This document shows positions 14,947-24,740 of a DNA stretch of 32,986 nucleotides, one piece after another. The first letter of the stretch is position 1. Each line of letters starts with the position of its first letter. The position numbers were made by a program, and so were the translations under genes. The notes under the pieces are model-generated. The model saw only the letters and a list, made by a program, of their open reading frames with translations, had not been told where the DNA came from and did no database searches. The DNA is from Anaerolineae bacterium (GTDB taxonomy: Bacteria; Chloroflexota; Anaerolineae; Anaerolineales; Villigracilaceae): the NCBI GenBank assembly GCA_022013685.1, contig JAKLPV010000095.1, positions 1 through 32,986 of the forward strand. Direction: 5' to 3'.

Positions 14947-17874
14947 TTATTTGTTATTCTTGCGCAGGAAGAATTTGGTGATTTCTTCCGCAATCGCCGG
15001 GACGATAGCCAGCCCGAGCACCACAAGCCACTCGATCGTGGATGGGTTATGGGTATTGAAAATCGGCTGCAAGAAAGGCACGGTCGTAACCAGGATCAGC
15101 AGAATTACAGACAGCCCAACTGCATACTGCATCCACTTGTTGGAGAATACGCCGATCTGGAAGAGCGAAGCGCGCTCGGAGCGCACCGTGTAGGCGCGGA
15201 ATAGTTCCGCGAAGGAAAGGGTCAGGAAGGCCATTGTCTCAGCAGTCTGGACATCGATACCGCTCCAGTCATGCTGGAGAATGTACAAGATGGGATTCGT
15301 GCCTTCAGGGACAAACGCACCTGCTTCGAGATGCCAGAGCAGGCCGAGAGCAAATGCGGTCAGGACAGCACCGGTTTGGGCGAACATCTGGACAAAAATA
15401 CCCAGCTGCATCGATTTGTTGATGATCGGCTCGTCTTTTGGCCGGGGCTTGTAATCCATGATATCCGGGTCACCCTTTTCCATGGCCAATGCCAGGGCTG
15501 GCGCGCCATCAGTCACCAGGTTGAGCCACAAAAGCTGGATGGCGGTCAACGGAGCAGGCAAACCAGCCAGGGTAGCGAGGAAGATGATCATGATCTCAGC
15601 CACGTTGCTGGAAAGCAGGAAGAAGACAAATTTCCGAATGTTACTGTAAATAATGCGTCCTTGTTCAACCGCCGAGACAATGCTGGCATAGTTGTCGTCA
15701 GTCAGCACCATGTCAGCGGCACCCTTGGCCACATCCGTGCCGGTAATGCCCATCGCCACGCCGATGTCGGCGCGTTTGATGGCCGGGGCGTCGTTGACGC
15801 CGTCGCCGGTCATGGCAACTACCTGATTATTGGCTTGCAGGGCATCGACGATGCGCATTTTGTGTTCAGGCGAGACGCGGGCAAAGACATCGGTCTCAAT
15901 CACCGTTTTCTTAAGCTCTTCATCATTCAGATCGTCAATATCAGCGCCGGCAAGCACCTTGTGACCGGGGCGCAACAGGCCAATTTGCTCAGCAATGGCA
16001 CGAGCAGTGTTGGGAAAATCGCCGGTAATCATCACCGTGCGAATGCCTGCTGCGAGCGCTTTCATCAGGGCTGGCTTTACTTCCATACGCGGCGGATCGA
16101 TCATGCCGATCAGGCCAACGAAGACCAGCTCGTGCTCGACCATTTCAGGGGTCAGATCAGTCTCCGGAACATCTCTATCCAGGCGGTAGGCCACCCCCAA
16201 AACGCGCAGGGCGTCTTTGGTCATGGCATCATTGGCAGCCAAAATCTGTTTGCGCATTTCGTCTGTTAGCGGCGCTGCCTTGTCGCCTATGGTCTGGTAT
16301 TGAGTGCAGAGTGTCAGGACGACATCTGGCGCGCCCTTGACGGCCACAACATCCCAATCTTTGTGGGAACTGTTGTAAAACGGCGATGGGTCATCAGGCT
16401 GTGGATCCACAATGCTGTGGACGGTGATCATGCGCTTGCGATCCGAATCGAAGGGGATTTCATTTTCGCGCGGATAAGCGCGATCGACATCGCTATGCAG
16501 CGCCCCGGCTTTTTCGGCAGCAACGATCAAGGCTGCCTCGGTCGGGTCGCCGATGACGCGGGCTTTCTGCTCCCCCGCTTCCACTTCGGCGTCGTTGTTG
16601 ATCGTTCCCAGCCAGAGCGTGGTCAAAATAGCGGGATATTTTTTGACTTCGACGGTTTTGCCATCCACCTGGAATTCACCTTGCGGCAAATATCCGGTGC
16701 CGGTCACGCCGATAAACTGGTTATCGGCCCAGATGCGGGTGACGGTCATTTCGTTCTGGGTCAGGGTGCCAGTTTTGTCGGAACAAATCGTGGTGGCAGA
16801 GCCCAGCGTTTCAACGGAGGACAGCTTGCGGATGAGCGCGTGGCGCTTGATCATCTCCTGCATCCCGAGCGCGAGCGAGATCGTCACCACCGCCGGCAAG
16901 CCTTCAGGTACGGCGGCAATGGCCAGGCTGATGGCAATCATGAAGACTTCGGTGATTTCCTTGCCAAACTCGCTAAAATATTCGATCGGGGTGCTAAAAA
17001 GCATGCCGATTTCGGTGCGATTGAAAAGCGCCACCAGGAAAACGACCGCCACTAAAATCAACGCAGCAATACTGAGGGTTTTTCCGAGTTCATCGAGCCG
17101 TCTCTGGAGCGGGGTTTCTTCCGATTCGACCGATTGAAGCATTTCAGCGATCAAACCAAGCTGGGTGCGCATTCCTGTGCCGACAACCACACCCTTGCCG
17201 CGCCCGTAAGAAACAGTGGTACCCATAAAGGCGGTATTTTTTCGGTCGCCCAGCGGCGCTTCGGGATCGAGCTGCATGGCAGCATTTTTCTGCACCGGGA
17301 GCGATTCGCCGGTCAGCGAAGCTTCTTCCACCCGCAGGTTAATCGCTTCAAGCAGGCGCACATCCGCCGGGATAAAATTCCCCGCTTCGAGGTAGACAAT
17401 GTCACCAGGGACAAGTTCCCGCGCCGGGAGAGTGATACGCTCCCCGTTTCGCAGGATATGCGCTTCGGGCGCAGCCAATTTTTTGAGCGCAGCCAGCGCC
17501 TCTTCAGCGCGCCGTTCCTGAACAATACCAAGCGTGGCGTTCAACACCACAATTGCGATGATTGCACCTGCATCGATAAATTCAGCAGTGGAGCCGGTCT
17601 TGACATATTCGCTCCAACCGATAATGCCAGAAATAACGGCGGCAATGATGAGCAGCATGACAACAAAGTCACTGATCTGCTCCCAAAGCAGGGCCAAAAA
17701 GCCAGGGCGCGAAGCTTCGGTCAACTGGTTGAGACCATATTCTTCCTGGCGCTTTTGCACTTCTTCGGTGGTCAGGCCGTTTTCGGCGACATTCAGACGC
17801 TTAAGCACATCCTGCGATGAGAGCGTATGCCAGAAAGTGCTATCTGAGTTTTGAACAGGCTGAACATTGGGCAT
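14947..17874 (-). CDS. Cation-transporting P-type ATPase (Ca2+-type, P2A)
   Basis: The 975-residue protein is a P2-type ATPase that drives cation movement, probably Ca2+ export, across the cytoplasmic membrane. The N-terminal cation ATPase domain ([16 protein letters not shown]) is followed by the actuator motif SLTGES (about 186-191), helix M4 motif AAVPEGLP (320-327), phosphorylation motif CSDKTGT (Asp366), a nucleotide-binding domain, the hinge motif [16 protein letters not shown], and helices M5-M10 with [18 protein letters not shown]. The length is typical for the family. The ATG at 17874 follows AGGAG; a longer in-frame start upstream would read through the hairpin at 17905-17926. It lies 79 bp downstream of glgC. 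Confidence 0.95.
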   Translation of the reverse strand: MPNVQPVQNSDSTFWHTLSSQDVLKRLNVAENGLTTEEVQKRQEEYGLNQLTEASRPGFLALLWEQISDFVVMLLIIAAVISGIIGWSEYVKTGSTAEFIDAGAIIAIVVLNATLGIVQERRAEEALAALKKLAAPEAHILRNGERITLPARELVPGDIVYLEAGNFIPADVRLLEAINLRVEEASLTGESLPVQKNAAMQLDPEAPLGDRKNTAFMGTTVSYGRGKGVVVGTGMRTQLGLIAEMLQSVESEETPLQRRLDELGKTLSIAALILVAVVFLVALFNRTEIGMLFSTPIEYFSEFGKEITEVFMIAISLAIAAVPEGLPAVVTISLALGMQEMIKRHALIRKLSSVETLGSATTICSDKTGTLTQNEMTVTRIWADNQFIGVTGTGYLPQGEFQVDGKTVEVKKYPAILTTLWLGTINNDAEVEAGEQKARVIGDPTEAALIVAAEKAGALHSDVDRAYPRENEIPFDSDRKRMITVHSIVDPQPDDPSPFYNSSHKDWDVVAVKGAPDVVLTLCTQYQTIGDKAAPLTDEMRKQILAANDAMTKDALRVLGVAYRLDRDVPETDLTPEMVEHELVFVGLIGMIDPPRMEVKPALMKALAAGIRTVMITGDFPNTARAIAEQIGLLRPGHKVLAGADIDDLNDEELKKTVIETDVFARVSPEHKMRIVDALQANNQVVAMTGDGVNDAPAIKRADIGVAMGITGTDVAKGAADMVLTDDNYASIVSAVEQGRIIYSNIRKFVFFLLSSNVAEIMIIFLATLAGLPAPLTAIQLLWLNLVTDGAPALALAMEKGDPDIMDYKPRPKDEPIINKSMQLGIFVQMFAQTGAVLTAFALGLLWHLEAGAFVPEGTNPILYILQHDWSGIDVQTAETMAFLTLSFAELFRAYTVRSERASLFQIGVFSNKWMQYAVGLSVILLILVTTVPFLQPIFNTHNPSTIEWLVVLGLAIVPAIAEEITKFFLRKNNK

Positions 17875-17904
17875 AAAATTTTCTCCTCTACGGGCAAGTC
17901 TAAA

Positions 17905-17926
17905 CCCCTCCCGATACCGAGAGGGG
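17905..17926 (-). repeat. Hairpin between glgC and the P-type ATPase gene
   Basis: CCCCTC (17905-17910) and GAGGGG (17921-17926) can pair, with partial extension inward (CG/CG). On the minus strand the hairpin is followed by GTTTAG, a weak T stretch, so it may reduce readthrough from glgC into the ATPase gene or be one more short palindrome. Confidence 0.4.
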
Positions 17927-17953
17927 CTGACGAACAAAGTTGGCTAAATAAAG

Positions 17954-19213
17954 TTATTCGGGGGCAATTCGCGTATTGGGCAGTATGGTCGTGTCTTTTG
18001 GAATGACAACGATACCATCCTGCACGACCCATGTCCCGGCGTCGATTTCGGTGCCACGCGGGAAAGGTTTAATCACCACACCTTCGCCAATACGAACATT
18101 TTTATCAAGGATTGCGCCCTCAATATGGCAATTCGGGCCAACACCCATGGCCACATCGTTCTTACGGTGTGGCATCATATCGTAATCATCAGCACCCATC
18201 ATGATCGTATCTTTGATGGTTGTACCGGGGCCAATGCGGCTGCGCAAGCCAATCAGCGAATGTGAAATTTTGGCCTTTTGAATACGGCAGCCTTCTGAAA
18301 GCAAAACGTCCTTCAAGTTACTATCCATCACCTGCGAGCCAGGTAAAATGCGCGGATTGGTATAAATCGGGCGTTCAGGATCGAAAAAATTAAAGGGTGA
18401 GTTATCGGTCGAAAGCTCAAGATTGGTCTCGTAGAACGAACGAATTGTTCCGATATCCATCCAGTAACCTTCAAAGTCATAGCCAAAAACAGCATCCTTA
18501 CCGATCGAATGCGGAATGACATCCTTGCCAAAATCATCGTGGTCGGGAAAATTGGTCAGCAGGTCGATCAGCACTTCAGTTTTGAACATGTAAATACCCA
18601 TCGATGCCAGAAAAGGCCGCTCCTCGTCGTCACGGCTGACAAACTGAGCCTGGGTTTGGGGGTCTTTGGGTTTCTCGACAAAAGCGGTAATACGGTCTTC
18701 GTCACCGCGCTTGAGGATACCCAGACGCGAAGCTTCCAGGCGCGAAACAGGTTGGACCGCGACAGTAATATCGGCTTCCCTTTCCCAGTGGAATGCAGCC
18801 ATCTTGGAGTAATCCATGCGGTAGAGATGGTCGCCTGCCAGAATCAAGACATACTTTGCCCCCGAAGCCTGAATCTCGCGGATTTGCTTGCGCACCGCAT
18901 CGGCAGTTCCCTGATACCAGTCATCACTGGTCAGAGTTTGCTCGGCGGCCAAAATTTGAACCCAGCCCGCATGGTAGTGATCGAACTGGTAGGTATTGGT
19001 GATGTGACGATGCAAGGAAACCGAGTGGAACTGGGTCAGCACCGCGATGCGATAAATATGGGAATTGATACAGTTACTAATGGGGATATCTATCAGGCGG
19101 TATTTGCCCGCAATTGGCACAGCCGGTTTTGAGCGCAGCTTGGTCAACGGGTACAGGCGCGCCCCACGGCCACCGCCCAGGATAATGGCTAGGATTTCAT
19201 CTAACGCTGGCAT
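17954..19213 (-). CDS. glgC: Glucose-1-phosphate adenylyltransferase (ADP-glucose pyrophosphorylase)
   Basis: The 419-residue enzyme makes ADP-glucose from glucose 1-phosphate and ATP, the committed step of bacterial glycogen synthesis. The N-terminal catalytic part begins AIILGGGRGARLYPLTKLRSKPAVP, the glycine-rich nucleotide loop with the catalytic Arg, followed by GKYRLIDIPISNCINS. Further on are YQGTADAVR and AGDHLYRMDY, with EKP in the sugar-binding part. The C-terminal beta-helix shows SEGCRIQKAKISHSLIGLRSRIGPG. The length is typical. The second of two close ATGs (19213) is chosen because GGAGG lies six bases upstream; the first (19219) is too close. Downstream on the same strand is the P-type ATPase gene; upstream is the GH94 operon. 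Confidence 0.95.
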   Translation of the reverse strand: MPALDEILAIILGGGRGARLYPLTKLRSKPAVPIAGKYRLIDIPISNCINSHIYRIAVLTQFHSVSLHRHITNTYQFDHYHAGWVQILAAEQTLTSDDWYQGTADAVRKQIREIQASGAKYVLILAGDHLYRMDYSKMAAFHWEREADITVAVQPVSRLEASRLGILKRGDEDRITAFVEKPKDPQTQAQFVSRDDEERPFLASMGIYMFKTEVLIDLLTNFPDHDDFGKDVIPHSIGKDAVFGYDFEGYWMDIGTIRSFYETNLELSTDNSPFNFFDPERPIYTNPRILPGSQVMDSNLKDVLLSEGCRIQKAKISHSLIGLRSRIGPGTTIKDTIMMGADDYDMMPHRKNDVAMGVGPNCHIEGAILDKNVRIGEGVVIKPFPRGTEIDAGTWVVQDGIVVIPKDTTILPNTRIAPE

Positions 19214-19393
19214 ACACATCCTCCTGATTCTCTATAAAAGGGACAATACTATGATAATACCGCAAAGCAGCCTTATCCAGTGACTTTTTACATGAGAATT
19301 ACTGCCAAACGTTGGCTCTTTTGAAGAAACAGGGACCTTAGTGATGCGCACCGATGCAAAAACACGCCTTTGGCGGTTACATCTCCCGTTTTC

Positions 19394-20575
19394 TCAAAAT
19401 CCCGAAGGCGCGCGCAAGCGTTCTGCCAGGAGGGTGATGTGTGTGCGCACAATCGATTCAATCTCATCATGGTTCGAACTGGCCGCAATATCGCTCCAAA
19501 TCTTGCCAATTTCAACGGAGAGCCGGTCTTCGAGCAAGCCCCATAACGAGGCAACCGGGAAGGTGCGCCCCCGCCGAATCGACTCGACACTGGCATGCCA
19601 GACCGGGTCATCGCGCAGGCCTTCCGCGAGCAGGGCTGTTCGCGAGGGAAACAGGCTGGGGACATTATAAAACTCGCGCTGGAAACCAGATGAAGTGAGA
19701 AACTCAACCAGCTTACAGGCCAGATCGCCGTTTGGGGAATGCTTCCAAATGACCATGTGTGAACTGCCAATAAATGGAATGCCCGGCAGGGGCGCAGCCG
19801 CATAGTTTTCACGCACCACTTTGTACGATTCTGCTTCGGTCATGCGCACCCAGGGACCGCTGGCCAACATGACAGCTTTGCCCTGACGGAAACGACGATT
19901 GGCAAGGTTATCATCCAATAGCATCGAACGCGCAGAAATAAAACGACCCAAACGGAAATAATTACAAAACCCTTCCAGGCTTTTAGGTTGGTCGAACAGA
20001 ATTTCCTTTCCATCTGGAGAAAGGAAATCTCCCCCGGCGCCCCAAACCCAGGCGGCAAGGATGTGCAGGTTGTTGAGGGTGCGATCGGTGGGAACCAACC
20101 AGGGGGTATCGACCCCGTCCTTTTTGAGAATCTCTATCGTTTTCTCGAGTTCCTCCGCCGAGGAAAATGCCCGGGATGGGTCAACACCAGCCTTCTTAAA
20201 AACATCACTGCGGTAATAGATCAAACGGGTATCAGCAAACCAGGGAACACCGTACAGCGCTCCAGCATACTGGCCGTTTTCCCATAATCGGGGCAGGAAA
20301 GATTCGGGTTCAAGAGCGATAGTCTCGAGATTAGAAAACGGGCGCAGGGCATTCATGCTGACCAGGCTGGCCAGCCAGGTGGAACCAATCTCGGAGACAT
20401 CTGGTCCACGGCCGTACAGGCCATATTTGACAATATCCGTCCAGGATGTTTCCCAGGCCAAAATAGTCAGGTTGACTTTGACCTGATGAGCTTCTTCGAA
20501 TGCGCGCAAATGCTCTGAAAGCACGCCACCGGGATTGGTGCCATCCATAACGGTCAGTTCGAGTTCGGTGATCAT
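19394..20575 (-). CDS. Family 1 solute-binding-like protein without visible signal peptide
   Basis: The 393-residue protein has the fold of sugar-type extracellular solute-binding proteins: a cleft-forming N-terminus (LTVMDGTNPGGVLSEHLRAFEEAHQVKVN), GRGPDVSEIGSTWLASL, ALYGVPWFADTRLIYYRSDVFKKAG and ASGPWVRM. It starts directly with the mature domain (MITELELTV); I see no hydrophobic signal or lipobox. The in-frame extension upstream runs antisense to nothing useful and through the neighbouring gene's end, without a hydrophobic stretch. It may therefore act in the cytoplasm, for example as a sugar sensor or chaperone, or the start is misplaced. The ATG at 20575 follows GGAG. It lies 13 bp after the mutarotase-like gene. 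No ABC permease genes are adjacent. Confidence 0.82.
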   Translation of the reverse strand: MITELELTVMDGTNPGGVLSEHLRAFEEAHQVKVNLTILAWETSWTDIVKYGLYGRGPDVSEIGSTWLASLVSMNALRPFSNLETIALEPESFLPRLWENGQYAGALYGVPWFADTRLIYYRSDVFKKAGVDPSRAFSSAEELEKTIEILKKDGVDTPWLVPTDRTLNNLHILAAWVWGAGGDFLSPDGKEILFDQPKSLEGFCNYFRLGRFISARSMLLDDNLANRRFRQGKAVMLASGPWVRMTEAESYKVVRENYAAAPLPGIPFIGSSHMVIWKHSPNGDLACKLVEFLTSSGFQREFYNVPSLFPSRTALLAEGLRDDPVWHASVESIRRGRTFPVASLWGLLEDRLSVEIGKIWSDIAASSNHDEIESIVRTHITLLAERLRAPSGF

Positions 20576-20588
20576 CAACAAATCTCCA

Positions 20589-21443
20589 TTATTCAAACTC
20601 AGCCAGAATCTCTTGTACTGCCTCGCCGGTGTGGATTTCCCAAATTTCGGAGAACTCGGTTGCCTGGCCGGGGCGCATATACATGGCCGGGGCCAGGGTT
20701 TCCAGTTCGAGCAATTTGTCGGAACAGTAGATTTCGACGTTACAGCCTTTGTCAGAATACTCGCCCACCAGCGGCTCGAAACACTTGAAGAGCAAAATGC
20801 CGTCACGCTCGTAAGCCGTCCAGCCCGAAGCTGAAAATGCGCCTATTTTGATGGGCGGCATGGCAGCTTCGGCCTTGACCGTCAAGCCGGCTTCGTGCAG
20901 GCCGAGGCGCGAGTCGTTCCAGCGGACGTAGGGCCACAGGACGAGGGCGCGGTCGGGCTGAAAGTCTTCGCCGGCCGGCGGACAGGGCAGGTAAGCCGTG
21001 CCGCCCAGAGGCAAAACGGTAATTGCCCAGGGCGCGTACGTTACCGGATACGAGAAGCGGTTGGTGATGCGGTGGATAAAACGCAGCGCAGCGCGATCGG
21101 TCTCAGGTTCGATACGGATAAATTTGGCGAGACCACCTTCGCCGGTTTTCGGCTCCCAGAGCAGTTCCACTCCCTCAGGGATTTCACGAACCGAGAGGCC
21201 GCTGTCGTCGGGAGCGTACGTGACGCCCGGTTCTTCGGGCGAGGCCCACAGGCGGTGACCGCCCAGCAGATGGTAATAGCCGCCGGGAGTCTCCCAACCA
21301 ACATCGGGGGCCTCTCCCAACAGGTTAATATCAGACCCTTTTAACGAGAGGCGCACCAGGCGTGGGCCTGCATCGATCAGGTAATCAAGGGTAAGGTAAT
21401 CGGTAGCCAGGCGGCGGGTGGGGTGTCCGTGGAAGTTTGTCAT
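20589..21443 (-). CDS. Galactose-mutarotase-like (carbohydrate-binding fold) protein, DUF4380-like
   Basis: The 284-residue protein resembles the beta-sandwich fold of aldose 1-epimerases and DUF4380 proteins: GGYYHLLGGHRLWASPEEP near residue 55-73, then FIHRITNRFSYPVTYAPWAITVLPLGGTAYLPC. No signal peptide is present, so it should be cytoplasmic. The ATG overlaps the GH94 stop by one base (TGATG), indicating translational coupling. Placement in a GH94 operon suggests it handles the same sugar, perhaps anomer conversion or binding, but I cannot point to the catalytic His/Glu pair with certainty. Confidence 0.7.
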   Translation of the reverse strand: MTNFHGHPTRRLATDYLTLDYLIDAGPRLVRLSLKGSDINLLGEAPDVGWETPGGYYHLLGGHRLWASPEEPGVTYAPDDSGLSVREIPEGVELLWEPKTGEGGLAKFIRIEPETDRAALRFIHRITNRFSYPVTYAPWAITVLPLGGTAYLPCPPAGEDFQPDRALVLWPYVRWNDSRLGLHEAGLTVKAEAAMPPIKIGAFSASGWTAYERDGILLFKCFEPLVGEYSDKGCNVEIYCSDKLLELETLAPAMYMRPGQATEFSEIWEIHTGEAVQEILAEFE

Positions 21444-23878
21444 CAGCCTAAAGTAACCTCGATGGTGTGTGTCAACCTGTCCGCAAAGACGGGAATCAGA
21501 TTTCCATCCACCATTTTACCGTCTACTGTCAATTTGGCAACACCCTTGCAGACATGATTCGGGTTTTTAACCGCAATTTGATAGGTTGCGCCGCGAAATT
21601 TGCGCGTAACGCTAAAACCATTCCAGGCAGCAGGAATGCAGGGGTCGATGCGCAGGCCGTTGTAGTCGGGGCGGACGCCGAGGATGTACTGCGTCCCGGC
21701 CCGGTAGGTCCACGATGCCGTGCCGGAGAGCCAGGAGTTGCGTCCGAGACCGAACTGAGGGTGCTCATCGGCCAGGATGTTCTGGGCGTAGACATAAGGT
21801 TCGATTTCATACTCATCGAGGATGTCGTTTTTGGCGGCCGGGTTGATCTGGGTGTAATACTCAAAAGCGCGCTCGCCGTTGCCGAGCATGGTTTCAGCCA
21901 TCATCGCCCAGGGATTGGGGTGCAGGAAAATGCCGCCGTTTTCCTTCGCGCCGGGCGGATAGGTGGTCACGCCGCCCTTGGACGGGTCGAAGCCGTTGTA
22001 GCCGGGGGCCGAGAGCTTGATGCCCTTGCTGGTGTTGAGATGCTTGCGGACGGATTCAAGGGCGCTGCTGGCGCGTTCAGGGCTGGCAAAGCCCGAAAGC
22101 ACCGGCCAGGTCTGTCCATTTAGGAATATCTTTCCTTGCTGGTTAACCTTTGAGCCGATGGGCGCACCATCATGGTCAAAATAGCGGATGTACCACTCGC
22201 CGTCCCAGGCGTGCTGGTTAACGCGAGCGCTCATTTCGGCGTGATCCGCGAGATAGGCGGAGGTGGAAGCATCGTCGCCGAGGTAGCGGCACAGGGCGAT
22301 CATTTCGTTGAGGGCCACACCATACAGGTTGGCGGTAAAGAGCGATTCGGCCCCAGTGCGCAGGTTGATGGTATCGTTCCAGTCGGCGAAACCGGCCAGG
22401 GGCAGGCCATGCGCGCCGACATCAGACTTGGTGAAGGCCAGTGCGCGACGCAGGTGTTCGAGCACCGTCCCCACTTCCAGGGCAGATTCATCCTTGCCCT
22501 TTTCATAGAAGGGGATGATTTCGTGCAGAAAAATGCTGTCGCCGGTTTCTTTGATGTAGGCGCAAACCGCCAGCGCCAGCCAGAGATGGTCATCTGAGTA
22601 ATAGTGCGGACGGTCTTCCATTTCGGCAGAATCGCCCATCGATCCAAGCATGTTGAGCGGGTTGAACTGGTGCATGGCATTCCCGGCGCGCAATTGCACA
22701 CTGAGAAGTTTGCGAATCAGGTCGAGGCCTTCCTTTGGCGTGGAAGCCAGCACACTGAGCACGTCCTGCGATGAGTCGCGGGTGCCGATTCCACGCGAAC
22801 CGCCCAGCCCAAGCTGATAGAGCGACAGGTAACGCGACCAGTTCTTGGTGGTATGGCACTGGCGCGGGTTATGAATATTGAGCATGGCGTTCATGGCCGG
22901 GTCAGAAGTCTCGACCTGCAAGACGCCCAGGTAGGTGTCCCAAAAGCGGCGCATGTCTTCGAGGGCTGCATCAATAGCGGCCGGGTCAGAGAAACGCTGG
23001 ATGAGGGGCAGGGCATCGACGGGTTGGGTTTCCTGGCCGAGCAGGGTCGCAAAGCGGACGGTTTCACCGGAACCGATCTCGCCGAGCGGGATGAGCAAGG
23101 CAGCAATGTTATCTCCGCGCTCAGCCTGATAATTGCCCAGCTCTGGCTGCTGGAGGGCCAACGGGCTGCGAAAAGTTCCGTACTCATGGTCGCCGAGGAA
23201 GCGGGCGCGGTCGGTCTCGAAGGACGAGAACGGCACGGTGGATGTGAAATAGTTGACACAAAAATCGCGGCGCATGAAAGCGTACTGGCTGATGACTTTG
23301 TGTCCGCCGGGCAATTCGACCAGGCGCGAGGTCATGGTTTGCGGAACCCAATCGGCGTTGGTAAATTGCTTGAGCGAGTCGAAGTGGGTGTACTCGACAA
23401 CCGGGATGGCATCCAGGCTGATGGGCGTTTTGCGCAAGTTGGTAATTTTGACTGAGCGAATTTCTACCTGGGCATCAGGCGGAACAAAAATGGTCGCGTC
23501 GGTACAAATCCCGGCGATTTCGCTGATGATACGGGTATAGCCGAGGCCAACATGGCACTCGTAGCGGTCAAGTTTTTCGAGGCCGGGGGTGAAGAAAGGA
23601 CTGAGAACATGATAGGGATGGTTGCGGGAGCCGTTGCCCTCAACAGCCGGGGTGCGCAGGTAAAGGGTCGCGCCGCGAAAATCGGAGGCGGGCAACTGCG
23701 GGATGTATTTAGTAATGCGGTTCAGCGCCGGGTCACCCTTACAGAGCAGCAAGCCACCAGTGTGATCGACCAATCCGCCAAAGGCCAGGGTGCCAATGTA
23801 GTTGATCCACTTGACGGGCGTCCTGGGGTTGGTGATGACATATTCACGTTGGGGATCATCGAAGTAGCCGTATTTCAT
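21443..23878 (-). CDS. GH94 family phosphorylase-like glycosidase, divergent type
   Basis: The 811-residue protein belongs to GH94, whose members split beta-linked disaccharides or oligosaccharides with phosphate to give a sugar 1-phosphate. Order: N-terminal beta-sandwich (MKYGYFDDPQREYVITNP, GGLVDHTGGLLLCKGDPALNRITKY), linker, (alpha/alpha)6 barrel with GIGTRDSSQD (363-371 region), MEDRPHYYSDDHLW, and the DWND motif at residues 499-502, whose Asp is the family's general acid. A C-terminal beta-sheet follows. The start ATG at 23878 has AAGGAG six bases upstream. It shares its first 20 residues with the second GH94 gene but differs in most of the sequence, so its substrate is probably different and is unknown. 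It is translationally coupled to the mutarotase-like gene. Confidence 0.9.
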   Translation of the reverse strand: MKYGYFDDPQREYVITNPRTPVKWINYIGTLAFGGLVDHTGGLLLCKGDPALNRITKYIPQLPASDFRGATLYLRTPAVEGNGSRNHPYHVLSPFFTPGLEKLDRYECHVGLGYTRIISEIAGICTDATIFVPPDAQVEIRSVKITNLRKTPISLDAIPVVEYTHFDSLKQFTNADWVPQTMTSRLVELPGGHKVISQYAFMRRDFCVNYFTSTVPFSSFETDRARFLGDHEYGTFRSPLALQQPELGNYQAERGDNIAALLIPLGEIGSGETVRFATLLGQETQPVDALPLIQRFSDPAAIDAALEDMRRFWDTYLGVLQVETSDPAMNAMLNIHNPRQCHTTKNWSRYLSLYQLGLGGSRGIGTRDSSQDVLSVLASTPKEGLDLIRKLLSVQLRAGNAMHQFNPLNMLGSMGDSAEMEDRPHYYSDDHLWLALAVCAYIKETGDSIFLHEIIPFYEKGKDESALEVGTVLEHLRRALAFTKSDVGAHGLPLAGFADWNDTINLRTGAESLFTANLYGVALNEMIALCRYLGDDASTSAYLADHAEMSARVNQHAWDGEWYIRYFDHDGAPIGSKVNQQGKIFLNGQTWPVLSGFASPERASSALESVRKHLNTSKGIKLSAPGYNGFDPSKGGVTTYPPGAKENGGIFLHPNPWAMMAETMLGNGERAFEYYTQINPAAKNDILDEYEIEPYVYAQNILADEHPQFGLGRNSWLSGTASWTYRAGTQYILGVRPDYNGLRIDPCIPAAWNGFSVTRKFRGATYQIAVKNPNHVCKGVAKLTVDGKMVDGNLIPVFADRLTHTIEVTLG

Positions 23879-23893
23879 GGGAAGCTCCTTGGG

Positions 23894-23956
23894 GAATGCA
23901 GAATGATGAAGGATGAATGCAGAATGGTGAATAGAGATTGGTAATTGGTAAATAGA
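23894..23956. repeat. Heptanucleotide tandem repeat upstream of the divergent GH94 gene
   Basis: Nine consecutive 7-base units can be read (GAATGCA, GAATGAT, GAAGGAT, GAATGCA, GAATGGT, GAATAGA, GATTGGT, AATTGGT, AAATAGA). The 12-mer GAATGCAGAATG occurs twice, 21 bases apart. The array begins 15 bp before the start codon (in transcription direction it precedes the ribosome-binding site), so it would lie in the leader. A related array lies inside the other GH94 gene. Confidence 0.6.
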
Positions 23957-23963
23957 TGCTTGT

Positions 23964-24037
23964 GCTGAGCGGAGGCCAAAGACCGCAGTCGAAGCGCGTA
24001 TGAGTATTTGAAGAATCGTCCTTCGACAGGCTCAGGG
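23964..24037. repeat. Interspersed repeat: CTGAGC...CAGTCGAAG and CCTTCGACAGGCTCAGG
   Basis: A CTGAGCGGAG (23965-23974) and CGCAGTCGAAG (23984-23994) pair lies next to a CCTTCGACAGGCTCAGGG (24020-24037) in the opposite sense. The same words occur at 29875-29946 and 32536-32572. The element overlaps the stop codon of the downstream ABC ATPase (24034-24032). Confidence 0.6.
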
Positions 24038-24712
24038 CTGGAGGTTGCCGTCTTTCAGGGTCAGGACTTCATGGGCAAATTGGTCTACGAGCGGGTCGTG
24101 CGAAACCATCAGGATGGTGATACCTTGCTTTTCGGCCAGCTCGCGAAAGAAGGTCAGGATTTCGGCAGCGGTGCGGCTGTCCAACTCGCCGGTAGGTTCG
24201 TCAGCCATGATCAGCCCGGCGCGGTTGGCCAGGGCTCGGGCAATCGCCACGCGCTGTTGCTGCCCACCAGACATTTCATAGGGACGGTGGTCGCGCCAAC
24301 GGCTCATCCCGACCAGATCAAGGCATTCCAGCGCGCGCTGATGACGATGTTGGTACTCGTCACCCTTGATGCGCAGGAGCAGTTCGATATTCTCGTAAGC
24401 GGAAAGGGTTGGCAGCAGGCCAAAGGACTGGAACACCAACCCAATCTGTTCGCGCCGCCACGTGGTCAGTTCGTCTTCGCTCATCTCTGCGAGGTCATGC
24501 CCAAGCACATGCACCTTGCCGGAGGTGGGCCTGTCCAACCCGGCCAGACAGTTGAGCAGGGTGGTCTTGCCGCTGCCCGAGCGCCCCTTGAGCGCCACCA
24601 TTTGGCCCGAGGGCACATGCAGGTTCACTCCACGCAGGGCCGGGACGCTTGCGCCACGCGTCTCATAGACGCGCCACAGGTTTTCAGTTTCGATGGTGAA
24701 AGATTCGCTCAT
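24032..24712 (-). CDS. ABC transporter ATP-binding protein, LolD/MacB type
   Basis: The 226-residue ATPase energises an FtsX-type permease rather than a solute importer. Walker A is GRSGSGKT (43-50), the Q-loop region is GLVFQSFGLLPTL, the signature is MSGGQQQR (147-154), Walker B is LIMADEPTGELDS (167-179), and the switch His is in MVSHD. The sequence is shorter than the companion ATPase and lacks an extra domain. It follows the 24741-24858 repeat and is the last gene of the exporter cluster. No Shine-Dalgarno is seen; CTATAA eight bases before the ATG could be a promoter -10, so it may have its own leaderless transcript. Confidence 0.93.
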   Translation of the reverse strand: MSESFTIETENLWRVYETRGASVPALRGVNLHVPSGQMVALKGRSGSGKTTLLNCLAGLDRPTSGKVHVLGHDLAEMSEDELTTWRREQIGLVFQSFGLLPTLSAYENIELLLRIKGDEYQHRHQRALECLDLVGMSRWRDHRPYEMSGGQQQRVAIARALANRAGLIMADEPTGELDSRTAAEILTFFRELAEKQGITILMVSHDPLVDQFAHEVLTLKDGNLQP

Positions 24713-24740
24713 GGGTTATAGAGAGTAGATAATTAGAGAT

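Noticed and set aside
15271..17820. Long plus-strand open frames opposite the P-type ATPase gene
   Set aside because: They lie entirely antisense to a clear ATPase gene and show no domain.
20576..20806. Upstream extension of the solute-binding-like gene
   Set aside because: It runs through the end of the coupled mutarotase-like gene, lacks a hydrophobic signal segment, and a ribosome-binding site precedes the ATG at 20575.
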